Source of the DNA: Piezodorus guildinii
Taxonomy: Eukaryota > Arthropoda > Insecta > Hemiptera > Pentatomidae
NCBI GenBank assembly: GCA_023052935.1
Contig: CM041292.1
Location: forward strand, 30,267,454-30,331,453
DNA length: 64,000 nucleotides
Reading direction: 5' to 3'
Shown here: piece after piece, positions 1 through 10,489 of the stretch
Numbering within the stretch: position 1 is the stretch's first letter
How the letters are laid out: each line of letters opens with the position of its first letter
Position numbers and translations under genes: made by a program
The notes under the pieces: generated by a model
Database searches by the model: none
What the model saw: only the letters and a program-made list of their open reading frames with translations
Told to the model about the DNA's origin: nothing

Positions 1-2589
1 ATGGATAAGGTTCTGATGGAATTTAGAGAATTTTAATGGTATAAGGTCTAAAATAAATGGAATATTTAGGTCGCGGTGTAAGGTATGGTTGGATACATAA
101 TAAGGAGCATTAACTATTGTTCGGAGGACTTTTGATTGGAAGGATTGAATGCGTTTGATGTTAGAAAATTTGGCTGTCCCCCACAGTTCAAGTCCGTAGG
201 TCCAGATAGGTTTCAGTACCGTCTTGTATATTAGTAGTTTGTTCTCGATAGATAATTTAGAATTTCTGTTCAGTAGTCTGTATAATTGTCCAAATCGTCG
301 ATTAAGTTCTTGTCGTTTAAGTCTAGTATGTGGGTTCCAAGTTAGTCTTTTGTCCAGAAGGAAGCCAAGATACCGGACTGTGTCGGAGAAAGGAAGCGGA
401 ACGGAGTCAAAGAGAACTGAAGGGCAGGATTGTCTTCGAAGGGTAAAGGTGACATGTCTGCATTTGGATTGATTGACTTTGATTCTCCAGTTGTTACACC
501 AGTCTTCAATTTGAGAAAGGTGTGTTTGGAGGCCTGTAGATGCAATTTCGGGATCTAAGTGAGAGGATAGGATAGCTGTGTCATCAGCGTACGTTGCCAG
601 GAAGGTATCAGGGCAGAGAGGAATATCAGCCGTGTATATATTATAGAGGATAGGACCAAGGACACTGCCCTGAGGAACACCGGATTCGACTGGATAATAA
701 TTGGAATATTCTGCACCACAACGAACTCGGAAGGAGCGGTTTGATAGATAGGATCGGAGGACTAGGTATAAGGATAGGGGTAAATGGTTTTTGAGCTTAA
801 AGAGCAATCCCGGGTGCCACACCCGGTCAAATGCTTGCGTTATGTCCAGAAATGCACCCGAGCAGTACTCCTTGTTCTCAAGGGCAGAGGAAATATGGTC
901 AACGACTCGGAGCCCTTGCTGAACGGTTGAATGTTGGGAACGGAATCCAAACTGATGGGAAGGAATAGTGTGGGGTTCTAATAACGGTAATATTCGTTTG
1001 AGGAGGATTTTTTCAAAGATTTTTGAAAGGATTGGGAGTAGACTGATAGGTCTATATGATGTCGTAGTGTTAGGAGGTTTACCTGGTTTTAGGAAGAGAA
1101 TTATTGTGGAATGTTTCCATAAGAGAGGAAAATGAGTAGTGCGTAGAATGGAGTTGTAAATATATGTAAGAAATATAACGGCTTTAGATGGAAGCTGTCT
1201 GAGAATCTGAGGAGTGAGGAGATCGTATCCAGGAGATTTACGGAGTGCAAGTTTTCGGAGAAGATATTTGACCTCAGAGGGATTAACTGCTTTAGGAGGT
1301 AATGAAAGCGGGATTGGAGACTGAAGGAACTGTTCCACTACTGCAGTGTGGTTTGGATTGGATTCTGGATGAGGTGTGAAGACTTGGGAAACGTATTTGG
1401 CAAGTTCCTCGGCTTTGTCTTCATCAGACGCAGCCCAGGAACCATTACTACGACGGAGGGGATGGGAAATATGGTGGGATTTTAGAATTTTCTTGGTGAC
1501 ATTCCACAGGGAATTGTCACAAGCCGTAAGAGAAGAAAGGAAGGAACTAAAGGATTGGGAACGGAAGGTCGCCAGCTCCCTCTTTAATTGTCTAGAATAA
1601 AAGTTATAGGAGCGGCGATCTGTGGGGTGACGGGTGCGTTGCCATAAGGATCTGGATCGGCGTTTGGTGCGGATGAGGTCTATGAGGTGTTGTGGTAAAT
1701 GATTTTGGTTATGAGTTATCTGGGAATGCTTGGGAGAGGAGGCAGTCCAAACAGCTTGTTGAATAGCGATGGTGAAGGAGTTTATGGCATCGTCAAGGTC
1801 ATCTGGAGTTTTGAGTTTCACTCTGAGGTCAATATCACTGGTCAGGATTTGGCGAAAAAGGTCCCAGTTTACTGGTCCTCTGATAAATGACGGTGGGGTG
1901 GGTTTAGGAATAGGAATTAGAGATACTTTAAGGAGCAATGGACTATGGTCAGAGGACAGTTCATCAAGGCGAGTCACCGACATGTTTAGGGAGCCTAATC
2001 CGCTGTGAATGAAGAAGTCAAGGATGTCAGGATTACGGTTAGGATCAGTTGGCCAGTAGGTAGGGGAGTCAGGAGGCAGGAGGTTGAAACGTCTAGAGCT
2101 GAGTGCAGACTGTAAATTCCGCCCACGACAATTCGTGGATCTGCAACCCCATTGTTGGTTCTTAGCATTCATGTCTGCACCCAGAATGAAGTGGTTTCCT
2201 AAGGAATTAAGGAAGGATTCGAATAGAATGTTGGAGATGGAATGTTTAGGAGGGCAGTACGCTGATGCGAGGGTGATCGGAAAAGAAAAAGTCTTGATTA
2301 CTATGGCGGTGCATTGTAGGAAATCATAGGAGGGAACTGGGAGTATATGGTGGGAGAGGGACTGGTGCACAATGACAGCAGTACCGGCATGGGCTTTTCC
2401 GTCTGGGTGTTCTGTACAGTATGTTACGTATTGAGGTATTTTAAAGAGTTGTTTAGTGGTTAGTCTAGTTTCAGTAATAAGTGCTACATCAACGTTTTTG
2501 TCTTGCAATAAAGCTGTAAGTTCGTCAGTGTGATTTCTAACACCATTCGCATTCCAAAGGAGAATGGACAAGGAATTAGGTGTAGTCAT
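1..2589 (-). CDS. Jockey ORF2: endonuclease / reverse transcriptase, C-terminus off window
   Basis: Read from the ATG at 2589-2587, this frame has no stop for 863 codons and leaves the window at base 1, so a complete-ORF caller misses it. The N-terminal third is an APE-type endonuclease: LLWNANG near residue 10, ITETR, GADMNAKN (about 2190-2160) and the catalytic SSDHSP (about 1965-1935). The RT follows with LDITQAFDRVWH, GVPQGSVLGPILY (about 690-640) and the catalytic TYADDTAIL (about 600-555). The thumb region follows, with LKRQELNRRFGQLYRLL and an ELWGTAK motif. There is no RNase H, as expected for Jockey. ORF2 would nick target DNA and copy the element RNA in the nucleus (family knowledge). 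The start codon directly abuts the ORF1 stop, which supports this start. All catalytic motifs look intact. Confidence 0.92.
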   Translation of the reverse strand, partial: MTTPNSLSILLWNANGVRNHTDELTALLQDKNVDVALITETRLTTKQLFKIPQYVTYCTEHPDGKAHAGTAVIVHQSLSHHILPVPSYDFLQCTAIVIKTFSFPITLASAYCPPKHSISNILFESFLNSLGNHFILGADMNAKNQQWGCRSTNCRGRNLQSALSSRRFNLLPPDSPTYWPTDPNRNPDILDFFIHSGLGSLNMSVTRLDELSSDHSPLLLKVSLIPIPKPTPPSFIRGPVNWDLFRQILTSDIDLRVKLKTPDDLDDAINSFTIAIQQAVWTASSPKHSQITHNQNHLPQHLIDLIRTKRRSRSLWQRTRHPTDRRSYNFYSRQLKRELATFRSQSFSSFLSSLTACDNSLWNVTKKILKSHHISHPLRRSNGSWAASDEDKAEELAKYVSQVFTPHPESNPNHTAVVEQFLQSPIPLSLPPKAVNPSEVKYLLRKLALRKSPGYDLLTPQILRQLPSKAVIFLTYIYNSILRTTHFPLLWKHSTIILFLKPGKPPNTTTSYRPISLLPILSKIFEKILLKRILPLLEPHTIPSHQFGFRSQHSTVQQGLRVVDHISSALENKEYCSGAFLDITQAFDRVWHPGLLFKLKNHLPLSLYLVLRSYLSNRSFRVRCGAEYSNYYPVESGVPQGSVLGPILYNIYTADIPLCPDTFLATYADDTAILSSHLDPEIASTGLQTHLSQIEDWCNNWRIKVNQSKCRHVTFTLRRQSCPSVLFDSVPLPFSDTVRYLGFLLDKRLTWNPHTRLKRQELNRRFGQLYRLLNRNSKLSIENKLLIYKTVLKPIWTYGLELWGTAKFSNIKRIQSFQSKVLRTIVNAPYYVSNHTLHRDLNIPFILDLIPLKFSKFHQNLIH

Positions 2590-3904
2590 TTAAGGATTTT
2601 TTAAGGAAGGGATTAAATTTGATACGAGATTAGTAAGTAGTGATATTAGCGGCATGACAAGGGATTTGATTTCAGTGATGAAGGATGTCATCAAACTTGT
2701 AAGGTCTGTGACATTTGATGGAGGAGGAATATGAGAAATTTGATGCGGATGAGGTTTTTGAGGGTTGGGTAAATTTTGAGGAATAGGTGGTTGTGGAAGG
2801 GGTTCAGGATGTATGCGTTGTTCCGGCAGGGCCTCTTTGTTCTGGTTCCCACCTCCAAGTAGATGGGCAAATGTTACATTGGAATCAATTATTTTTGAAG
2901 GTTGTCTTCTGCTTCTGATCGGTTCAGCTGTTTCATCCAGATTCTGAGGTTTTTGGTATCTGCTTTTGAGGTTCTTGTAGATTTGACATCCCTTGTAGTT
3001 AGCCGGGTGGTCCTCGAGGCACAGAGCACATACAGCGGGTGTTGATCTTGATCTTGTGCATTCTTCTGCATTCTTCTGATTTATGTTGCTCACCGCATTT
3101 CACACAGCGTGGTGTGTGGTGGCAGTAAGTTCTCGTATGACCATATGCCTGACAATTATGGCACTGAACTATTTCTTTCTTAGTGTAAGGTTTCTCAACT
3201 CTTACACTAGTATAGTACAACCTATTGAGGTCGTAAATTTTTTCAACTCCTGCTGATGGTTCCAAGTCCACGAAGAATAGAGGCAGTGGAATTTTATCTT
3301 TTAGGACATTGGTCACTTGCCGCACTTTGTAGCCTATCTCCGTCAGTTCTTCTTTGATAGCTGTAACTGGTGTCGAAGGGTGTAGGTTTCTAATTACAAC
3401 CCTTAAAGCTCTCTCCTGGCGCAACTGATAGGTATGAAAATCAGCTTTGGTCTCAGTCAGATATTTCACTATTTTTCTGTAGCTTTCGGCGGTAGTCGGG
3501 GATATTTTAGTATCACTGGTTCTGCTTATACAAGAATAACTATTAGGATCAGTTACTTTGTTTAAATGCGCACACATCAGTTGAAAATTTTTAATATTTT
3601 TAACAAATATTGGTGGAGGTAGTGGTTCCCTGGGTATAGAAGAAGATTCCATGGCTTCTTTTTCATTTTGGAGGATCTGAAATGGATTCGGTGTAAAAAA
3701 CGGCGATTCATCAGTTAATCCTTGTGATGATGTGCTAGGCTGTGGTTCAGATCCTAAAGAGGAAGCTGAAGCGGTAGCTGGTGGAATCATTTTTTTATTA
3801 TTTTCACGGCGAGGTCTCTGTTTTGTAGGAGATGAGTTTGAACCTGCAGATCTAGATCTTTTACTTGTAGCTTTTGAAGACATAACTTGATGAAAATATC
3901 TCAT
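2590..3904 (-). pseudogene. Jockey ORF1 (gag-like, zinc knuckles), broken by a 10-bp duplication
   Basis: From the ATG at 3904 the frame gives a basic Ser/Pro-rich N-terminus, a central RNA-binding-like domain and zinc knuckles. The first knuckle is CHNCQAYGHTRTYC (CX2CX4HX4C); a second begins CVKCGEQH. The frame then shifts and ends at 2999. The rest of the protein, with a third knuckle (CALCLEDHPANYKGC) and a proline-rich tail, lies in another frame from about 3093 to the TAA at 2592-2590. At 3057-3076 the 10-base unit TGCATTCTTC occurs twice in tandem. Losing one unit would join the two frames exactly at the second knuckle, so the break is a simple recent duplication. ORF1 proteins of this clade coat the RNA and help form the RNP. 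Confidence 0.9.
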
Positions 3905-4445
3905 TGATTAAAAAATAAAAATAAAAATAAAAAAAAAAATAAAATAATAAAATAAAAAATAAATAAATAATGAGATGAGAATGAGAAGGAAAGATAATAA
4001 AAGAAAGATAAGTTAAAGAAAAGCAAGCCCGAGCTTGCCGAGCTAGCGGCAATCAGCTGATCAGTGACCCTCCTTTCACTTTTCGCGATTCTACAAAGTA
4101 AATTATAACTTTGCTTACCGATATTTCTCCAATATTCACTGCTGTGGTTTTCTTGAAGTCTAGTGATGTTTTCCAGACTGAACTCAAGCGAATTCCTACT
4201 GAAAAGAGCGAAAATCTGAGAGACGAAGTAACGTATGACTGTTATCATCGAGCGCATCAGCTGTTCCAAGGAAGTGTGTGTCAGGTGATGGCACAACTGA
4301 ACATTGATCGTACATTGATTTCGTGCAGATCTGCTCAGTATAGTGTTATCACGTGGTTTTCTAGAAGCCAAAGCGGAACTTCCCGATGACTAGGCTCTCG
4401 GTCGAGATCCGCTTCTGGGCTCCTCGAATCACCGCGGCTGTTTCA
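3905..4445 (-). promoter_or_regulatory. 5' UTR / likely internal promoter region of the Jockey element
   Basis: This is the segment between the ORF1 start and the start of family D sequence. The ORF1-proximal part (3907-4010) is a T-rich simple tract on the element strand. The distal part (4020-4445) has balanced composition. Jockey elements normally carry an internal promoter at their 5' end; no specific motif could be assigned here. The exact 5' terminal base is uncertain. Open frames on both strands here show no coding features. Confidence 0.5.
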
Positions 4446-4446
4446 A

Positions 4447-5640
4447 AAAAAAAGGGAAAGTAGAGAATATTTTTGAATTATAGTTTTTACCGGAAATACA
4501 CATTTTAGGATCCCTCAAGTCCAAATGTCTAAGTCCCACAAAAAGGTTTGTGGATCTGTGTGTCTGTGGCAAGTTCAGCGCGAAAACGGAAAGTTCTATG
4601 AAACTGAAATATCATATTTAAGATAAATATACGCCCGAGATGTAACAGCAACTTAAAAAAAAAAAAAAAAAAATCAAAATCAGCTAACCAAAAGAGCCAG
4701 TTTATACCATGCATTTTGCAGCTTTTTATGATTTTTTTTCAAAAAGGATATAACGATTTTGATAAAAATAGCTATATATAGAATTTAATGGGCTTACGGT
4801 TTTCTTCATTATAGTAACCCTGCAATGCGTGTATTTATTTATATGCGTACAATCTTGCGATACAACAGTATGTAATGGAGAACAAGTTAAAATAAGAGGA
4901 AAAACAAATATGATATTGAGAAAAAAATAAAATGATAACAACTGTAGTGTCAAAGAGAGCAAAAGTAAAATAAATAATGAATTATTTACAATGTAAATAA
5001 TAAAACCCAGCTCGTTAATTTAATGGGCTTAATTGGTGATTTTTTTTGTATTTTCTTGGTTTAAAGTACCTTTAACATAGTACATTTCAAAAGATTAACC
5101 ATATTAACCATCTTATTAGAACGGCTAAAAATAGAAGTGGAACCAATATGATTAACACCTACAGGACATAACAACAAAAATATTTTTAAATTTAATTTTT
5201 TTTTTGTAATAAGAACAGTCATACAGACATATAATATACCGTTGGATAGAGAAATAAAAATAAAAAATAATATCTTATATACAGAGTAGTGAAAGGTAAT
5301 AGAGAGTATTGAATATGCCATAAACTTGTTATTGGTTATCAAACGTAACAATTTAATATTGTAATAATATTTATTCAAAATCATATATTTTCAGTGCAAT
5401 TGAATAATCTTTTTATTTGAATTAAAATATTTTTTTTAAACTTTAAGTTTATTTAATAGTTCCTTTATGATTTTAACAGCCGAGTTAAGTGTAAGTTGAG
5501 TGTTGCCGCCACCTGTTTATTTTTTTATTTCTCACTGCATTTAAAAATCTTTAAATTTATTTTTTGTTTATTTTTTGTTTTGTTAAATTTATCCACAGGT
5601 AAGTGAAAGGCGTGTGTTGCGGGCACCAGACTTTTTTTAA
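4447..5640 (-). mobile_element. Family D repeat (possible Helentron-like), interrupted copy
   Basis: Minus-strand sequence matches the two near-complete copies at 49572-50462 and 56464-57384. The left part has the segment reading GGAAATACACATTTTAGGAT and the CATGCATTTTGCAGC block. The right part has TATACCGTTGGA and ends near 5640 with the reverse complement of the family start (CTGGTGCCCGCAACACACG). The 3' terminal palindrome is missing at the junction with the Jockey element. A 220-bp R1-like fragment is inserted at 4797-5016. The repeat has no coding capacity. Confidence 0.75.
4797..5016 (-). mobile_element. 5'-truncated R1-like retrotransposon 3' end with 15-bp target-site duplication
   Basis: The insert is bounded by a perfect 15-base duplication, AATTTAATGGGCTTA, at 4782-4796 and 5017-5031. 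Its minus strand ends in the same roughly 85 nt as the full-length element at 43574-49144: a CGCAAGAT block, AAATAAAT, CATTGCAGGGTTACT and terminal GAAAACCG. Sequence further upstream differs, so it comes from a related but distinct subfamily sharing a conserved 3' domain. No poly(A) tail is present in either copy. Confidence 0.88.
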
Positions 5641-7099
5641 ATTTTCACACAAAAATATTAATGCTATGAATAACTAATTTCACTAAGAAAAAAATCTTTG
5701 AAGTACGGATTACACATAAAGAGGAAATTCTGCAGTGACATCTATTACGGTCAGTATTTTCTCTCGCATATTCTAAAACATTATACAACCGAATGAATTT
5801 ATGTCTCTGAATGAGATTAGTGAAAGTTAAGGTTAAATAATAAATATTGTTTTTACAGGATTCCGATCAAATATTTGAGAACGAAAAGATCAAGAGATAT
5901 GAGTTCCCGTGAGAACGTTTATTGGCACCATCTCATTTGAATTCACAACAGCTGTCAATATTAAAAAGCGTAACTTTGGGAATCGTTTTGACATATTTAA
6001 CGATAAAATAATGCAGTTTATTTATTTATTTAAGTATAGAAATTTAACGTTGGGAGTAAGGAAGTCAAATAGAAAAGACGAAATAAAAATATCGAAAGTA
6101 TTATTATGAATGAGATAAATAATACTTAGGCTTTCAATCGTCTTTAAGATATGACTAGAAAGTTGAACTTATTAATTCATTCTTTATACATTTATTCTTC
6201 AAATTCCTGTATAAAATAAGATTACGTTATAATGTACATGTTAAGATCAATACATTATAATTTATAAAAAAAAATATTCCACTGAAGCTACAAGAGTCTT
6301 TTAAGATTATTGTTGTAATTAATGCTATGAAAATACTTCATAAATATAATTAGAATTTCGGAAAAAAAAATACCAATTTCAACTGAAGTTTCTATTATAT
6401 TTCAAGAAGCGTAATTATTCCTTGTTTTTTTTAAACTTCAAATTATATAATTTTTTATTAACAAATAGTATACTAGTAATAAACTAAACACGTAAAACCA
6501 AGGACAGATAATTTCGGAAGATGGAGACGAGCGAACTCTTCAACTCAAGTACGGGTAGTTACCGTTAAAGACTTTAAACTCCTGAAAAGGAAGGTCTTTG
6601 TACATATATGTATATAAAAAAAGGAGAAAAATATAATAAAGTTTATAAATAAAAATGTATTATAAATGTTTATATGTACATCAACAAAGACTTATTATTA
6701 TTATCATTATTATTATTATTATTATTATTATAAACTAATACATTTGCAACAAGAAAACAAAATAGAAATACTTATTGTGAAAATTATCTGTCCTAATGTG
6801 CATTCTAACTCATTAAATATCATATTTCTCTTAAAAGAACTTTTGATTCAGTAAATTATGAATACTTAATCGTACCACATTATATTTATTATTATTTTTT
6901 TTTTAATTATTCATTTTCAATTCGACTTCCGCCATAAGGAAACCACATTATTTGTAAGAATATATATTTATAATGAATGTATTGGATAATAAATTTCCCT
7001 TTTTCCGTAATTAGACCGTTAATATACATGTATAATATACTGTTGCAAGTGCATTATACTTACTCCATACATGAAACGGCCGAAAATAATTGTATATTT
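5641..7099. other. AT-rich non-coding interval
   Basis: I see no gene or recognisable transposon here. An (ATT)n microsatellite lies at about 6694-6732. The short open frames (for example 5909-6109) lack recognisable domains and are typical of AT-rich DNA. Confidence 0.6.
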
Positions 7100-7700
7100 T
7101 CAATCAAACATTTGATACATGACTAGCATTCTAACTCCTTCCAACAGCCTATGAACATATTTAGACACACTCCAATATGGATATATTGCAGAAAACTTAG
7201 AATCACATGCTGACTCAATATTGCATCCTAATAGTTGATGGTTTGGTAAAGGTACGATCCAAGAAAATATTGTCTGTGGTTTGAGGGAAGGAGCCACTTT
7301 AACTTACTGTATAAATGGGTTACATGAGACCTCAGCGGTGTGTCAAGGACAAATCTTAAAAAAAATTTCATAATTCGCTTTAGCCTGTCCTCAAGCACAG
7401 TCGAGAGGCCACCATGAAAAAGTGAATGTGGGGGAAAATAAGTGAGGATACAAGGAGCTTAGGGGTGGATAGAGGAAGAAGATGGCGGGAGCGATGGAAA
7501 AATTTGAGGGTACTTATTGTTCTTCGGGAGGTTTGGGCAATATGGGGTTTCCAAGAAAGGGTTTGGTCGATGGTAATACCTAGGTTTTCGACAGAGGAAG
7601 TAAAGGTAATTGGCTGGTGATTTAGGGTTAAACTCGAAAATGTAGTATGGGATCTGAAGAGGGGATTGGAACCTATAACAATCGCCTGGGTTTTCATTGC
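7100..7700 (-). pseudogene. Jockey-like RT C-terminal relic
   Basis: The minus strand around 7697-7380 encodes a peptide like the end of a Jockey-type RT and thumb: SSVENLGITIDQTLSWKPHI, then RRTISTLKFFHRSRHLLP and LLVSSLIFPHIHFF. A second block at 7297-7100 continues the same region in another frame. Frameshifts separate the pieces, so it is dead. It is more diverged than families A and C and may be a separate Jockey/CR1-type family. Confidence 0.7.
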
Positions 7701-7710
7701 ATTTAGCCTT

Positions 7711-7722
7711 ATATATATATTA

Positions 7723-7797
<75 letters not shown>
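7711..7797. repeat. (TA)n microsatellite
   Basis: A long alternating TA tract with a few interruptions lies next to the LINE relic. The open frame across it is an artefact of the repeat. Confidence 0.95.
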
Positions 7798-7798
<1 letters not shown>

Positions 7799-7859
7799 TA
7801 TTTAGCAGTTTTTTTTATCAATGCTTATATGATGAAATGGTTATTTCTTTCGAATTTAC

Positions 7860-8140
7860 AAAATTAAAGGTATGATATAGATATAAAATATCGGCATTTA
7901 CGCACTGTCAGGCTACTTCAATCATAATAAAACCTATATGATACTACAAGCCTATTGAAATTTACTCTGAAGAAGCAAGTTGTACTAAAATTGTTGAGCA
8001 TTATTTAAAATTATGAAAAGGTTAAAAATTCATGGTATGAATTGGGTGGGACTCAAGTACCCTAAAACGAGTATTTCCTGTGAAAGCTTTAATTTAGACA
8101 TTGTTATTACAATATTTCCCTTTACTATACATTTCATATA
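7860..8140 (+). mobile_element. Family D fragment
   Basis: Diverged plus-strand match to the second half of family D. It starts in the block reading ATATCGGCATTTA, passes through ATAATAAAACCTATATGAT, and reaches CAATATTTCCCTTTACTATA near the family 3' end. It is truncated at the 5' end. Confidence 0.65.
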
Positions 8141-8368
8141 CAGTAACAGAAATCAACATCTTCACAAAATCAAGATCCAATGTTTTAAGAATAATTTCCA
8201 ATAGTCGCTGCCAAAAATCTACTAATAATCAAGGACTGGAAACTTATAAAAATTACCGCCGAAATCTAACTCACGACATACTTTTGCACAAAACTTAAAT
8301 TCAGAAATAATTCGTTTATTACATTCTATCATAGAAATTTCATAAATTAACTTTAATCAGATTTAATA

Positions 8369-8372
<4 letters not shown>

Positions 8373-8416
<44 letters not shown>
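8373..8416. repeat. (TA)n microsatellite
   Basis: A pure TA tract of about 44 bases. Confidence 0.95.
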
Positions 8417-8417
<1 letters not shown>

Positions 8418-8466
8418 TCGTATAAGCGAATAGTTCCAGTAGATCGGTTAGTAAACATTTTCAAGG

Positions 8467-8660
8467 ATAGAGCACTAGTTAACTGTTCTGCAGGTCACGG
8501 TTTCTAATCCCGGCTGTGGTAGAATATTATTTATTCTGTTATTTTAGCTGTGGGTATCCAGGCTAAGTGAGATAGAAACAGTATGAATCTCTATGCCCTA
8601 TGCTTTGTATGTACTGAGTCTAAGACCGTTCGTGGGTTGTAAAGGTACAGATTTTAATAC
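8467..8660 (+). mobile_element. SINE1 copy, internally deleted
   Basis: A tRNA-like head with a box A-like GATAGAGCACTAGTTAACTG and a degraded box B (GGTTTCTAATCCCGG). It is followed by the SINE1 body reading GAATATTATTTATTCTGTTA and the 3' part ACCGTTCGTGGGTTGTAAAG. The central GGAGACCCTCC and GTGGGTACCCA blocks present in other copies are missing. Confidence 0.8.
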
Positions 8661-9414
8661 ATTTATGACATAAATATTCCTAAACACGAACTTACAGTTT
8701 TAATTATATTGTCATTCGATAATGTAAGATCAGGCTGTGAAACAAGTTCTTTTCAAGGTTTTCTCGACATTGACCTTAATTTAGGTTTACGTGCGTTTCA
8801 TTGCCTTACCCACATCACGGGACAACTTTGGCTTATCCCCTTTATGGGACAGCTTAAGTAGAAAGCTGACTTTATAGATGGCACATAACACAGATGGACC
8901 CTATAAGCAGCTGCATCAATGCCCCATTTCTTTCTTACCTTGTGCCATTACAAAAGTTTCTTAGCATCTCCTAAATAACCTTAAATGGCTAAGCCACTTT
9001 CTGATGCTTTGACATTTATGTTAATGAATAATGGACTTTTTTTTTTTGTTTGATAAAACTTTTACTTCGGTGTTTTCACATCATTCTGGGCTAACTACTC
9101 TTCTTGGTTTTATGGATGATTTTCTTCGGATATCCATGTTTTCCGTTTGATTTTAATATTAATGGGCCTTGAACACGGCATAGACAAAAGAGGACAGAGA
9201 AATATTTGAGCCAAAAAACAAAAACAAAGTATTATCAAAATATGCAATTTAGTATGAGGACAATAGTTGTTGTTAAAAACTGTTTTCAGTTTTTATATGG
9301 AGTTGTGTTGAGTTATAAAAATCAACTTATTTCCTGAATCCTGGGCTCCTCAGATTATTTGCTATGGGGTATATGACATTGCTTATTCATTTAACGACCC
9401 TTTTAAACTACTAT
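8661..9414. other. Non-coding interval
   Basis: No gene or recognised element was identified. The composition is mixed, with a poly(T) run near 9035. Confidence 0.5.
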
Positions 9415-9690
9415 GACAAGCTGGACGATGCTGATGTGGCTATCCTAATGATACTAATGCGGTAGTCCTAAATATTAACTATCCAGGTTTTTTTAGGATA
9501 GGGATAATTAATGGGTACCTGACATCGCACAGACTGGGGAACTACAAGTTTTCGTCCGTTACGAACGACGGAATATCGAAGATTTTTCCTCGCATTAAAA
9601 TTCCGAGGGTCACCTGCCAGGTTTGAACCCATTATCTTGGGCATAGAAGGCTGTTATACTACCTAGCTTGCCACGACAGTACAAGGGACT
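9415..9690 (-). mobile_element. SINE2 copy (tRNA-derived), minus strand
   Basis: The minus strand starts with a tRNA-like head near 9690. Its box B-like sequence is GGGTTCAAACCTGGCAG (about 9635-9620). The body contains the reverse complement of TATCCAGG...TTAGGATAGGGAT and of ACATCGCACAGACTGG. The same modules occur at 37006-37240 and 51890-52110, which defines the family. No coding potential. Confidence 0.75.
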
Positions 9691-9734
9691 GACTTTAACT
9701 TGCTGTTTTATGCCTTAAAGCCCCAACAAACTTT

Positions 9735-10267
9735 TCTTTTACGACAACTGCCCGTCGCTTTCGCTTACTACAACACTTACAGACGCTCCAATCTTCCACT
9801 TATCTACAAAAGGCTCATCTATATCGCCATCATAAGGCCTATCTGGACTTACGGAACTGAGCTTTGGGGCTCTACGAAACCTTCAAATTCTTTCTGTATT
9901 CAATCCTTACAATCCAAAATCCTTCGTAAAATCCTCAACGCTCCTTACTTTGTCACAAATAAACTCATCCTTAACATCCCATTTGTTGCTGATTTGGCCC
10001 GAACCAGGTATCAATCCTTCCATGACAAACTCCACTCCTACTCTAATCCTCTAGTTTCAATCCTTGCTTGCTTTTCAATTCCTGACAATCCTCCGAGGCG
10101 TCTAAAAAGAAGATAGCCTCGAGACCTTCTAGTTTAGTTACCTAGTGGAGTGATGCTAATGCGAATTTTCTCTTCATGTTTTGTTCATGTATTTTATCAT
10201 TACCAACACATTTACTTGTTGTATTACAAAATACAGTTGTAAATTTCAATAAAAATATTTTTTAAAA
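9735..10267 (+). pseudogene. Jockey family A 3' fragment (RT thumb, C-terminus, 3' UTR)
   Basis: Encodes the C-terminal end of a Jockey ORF2: KRLIYIAIIRPIWTYGTELW, IQSLQSKILRKILNAPYFVT and the terminal IPDNPPRRLKRR before a stop. A 3' UTR with TACAGTTGTAAATTTCAATA and an A-rich tail follows. The 5' end is truncated inside the RT thumb and partly frameshifted, as in the other family A copies. Not a host gene. Confidence 0.9.
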
Positions 10268-10489
10268 AACCCTATGATATATGCACTCATTGTATTAATA
10301 AATACAGCTATAAATAATAATTAAAGAAAAACAAAATTCAATCCACTTAGCCTTGATAACGAAAATTCAACCTATACCCTAGAGTATCGGTCCTGAACAT
10401 ATACCTCATTTGATAACTTTACAACAAAACTTAGTATTGTAAGATAAAACTTGACACAAGGTGCATTAAAAAAAAATCTACGTATATCT

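Larger units (their letters stand above)
1..4445 (-). mobile_element. Jockey-clade non-LTR retrotransposon (family C), nearly complete, 3' end off window
   Basis: On the minus strand the order is 5' UTR (about 4445-3905), gag-like ORF1 (3904-2590), then endonuclease/RT ORF2 (2589 to beyond base 1). This is the standard Jockey layout. The 5' boundary near 4445 is where family D repeat sequence begins, so the element appears to have inserted into an older family D copy. The 3' end and target-site duplication lie outside the window. A truncated relative at 54739-55923 carries the missing C-terminus and 3' UTR and suggests only about 35 ORF2 codons are off-window. ORF2 is uninterrupted, so the copy is probably young, but ORF1 is frameshifted. 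Confidence 0.9.

Noticed and set aside
3901..4371. 156-codon minus-strand ORF upstream of Jockey ORF1
   Set aside because: It lies in the 5' UTR, ends in a T-rich simple tract (poly-Phe/Leu) and has no domain; probably not translated.
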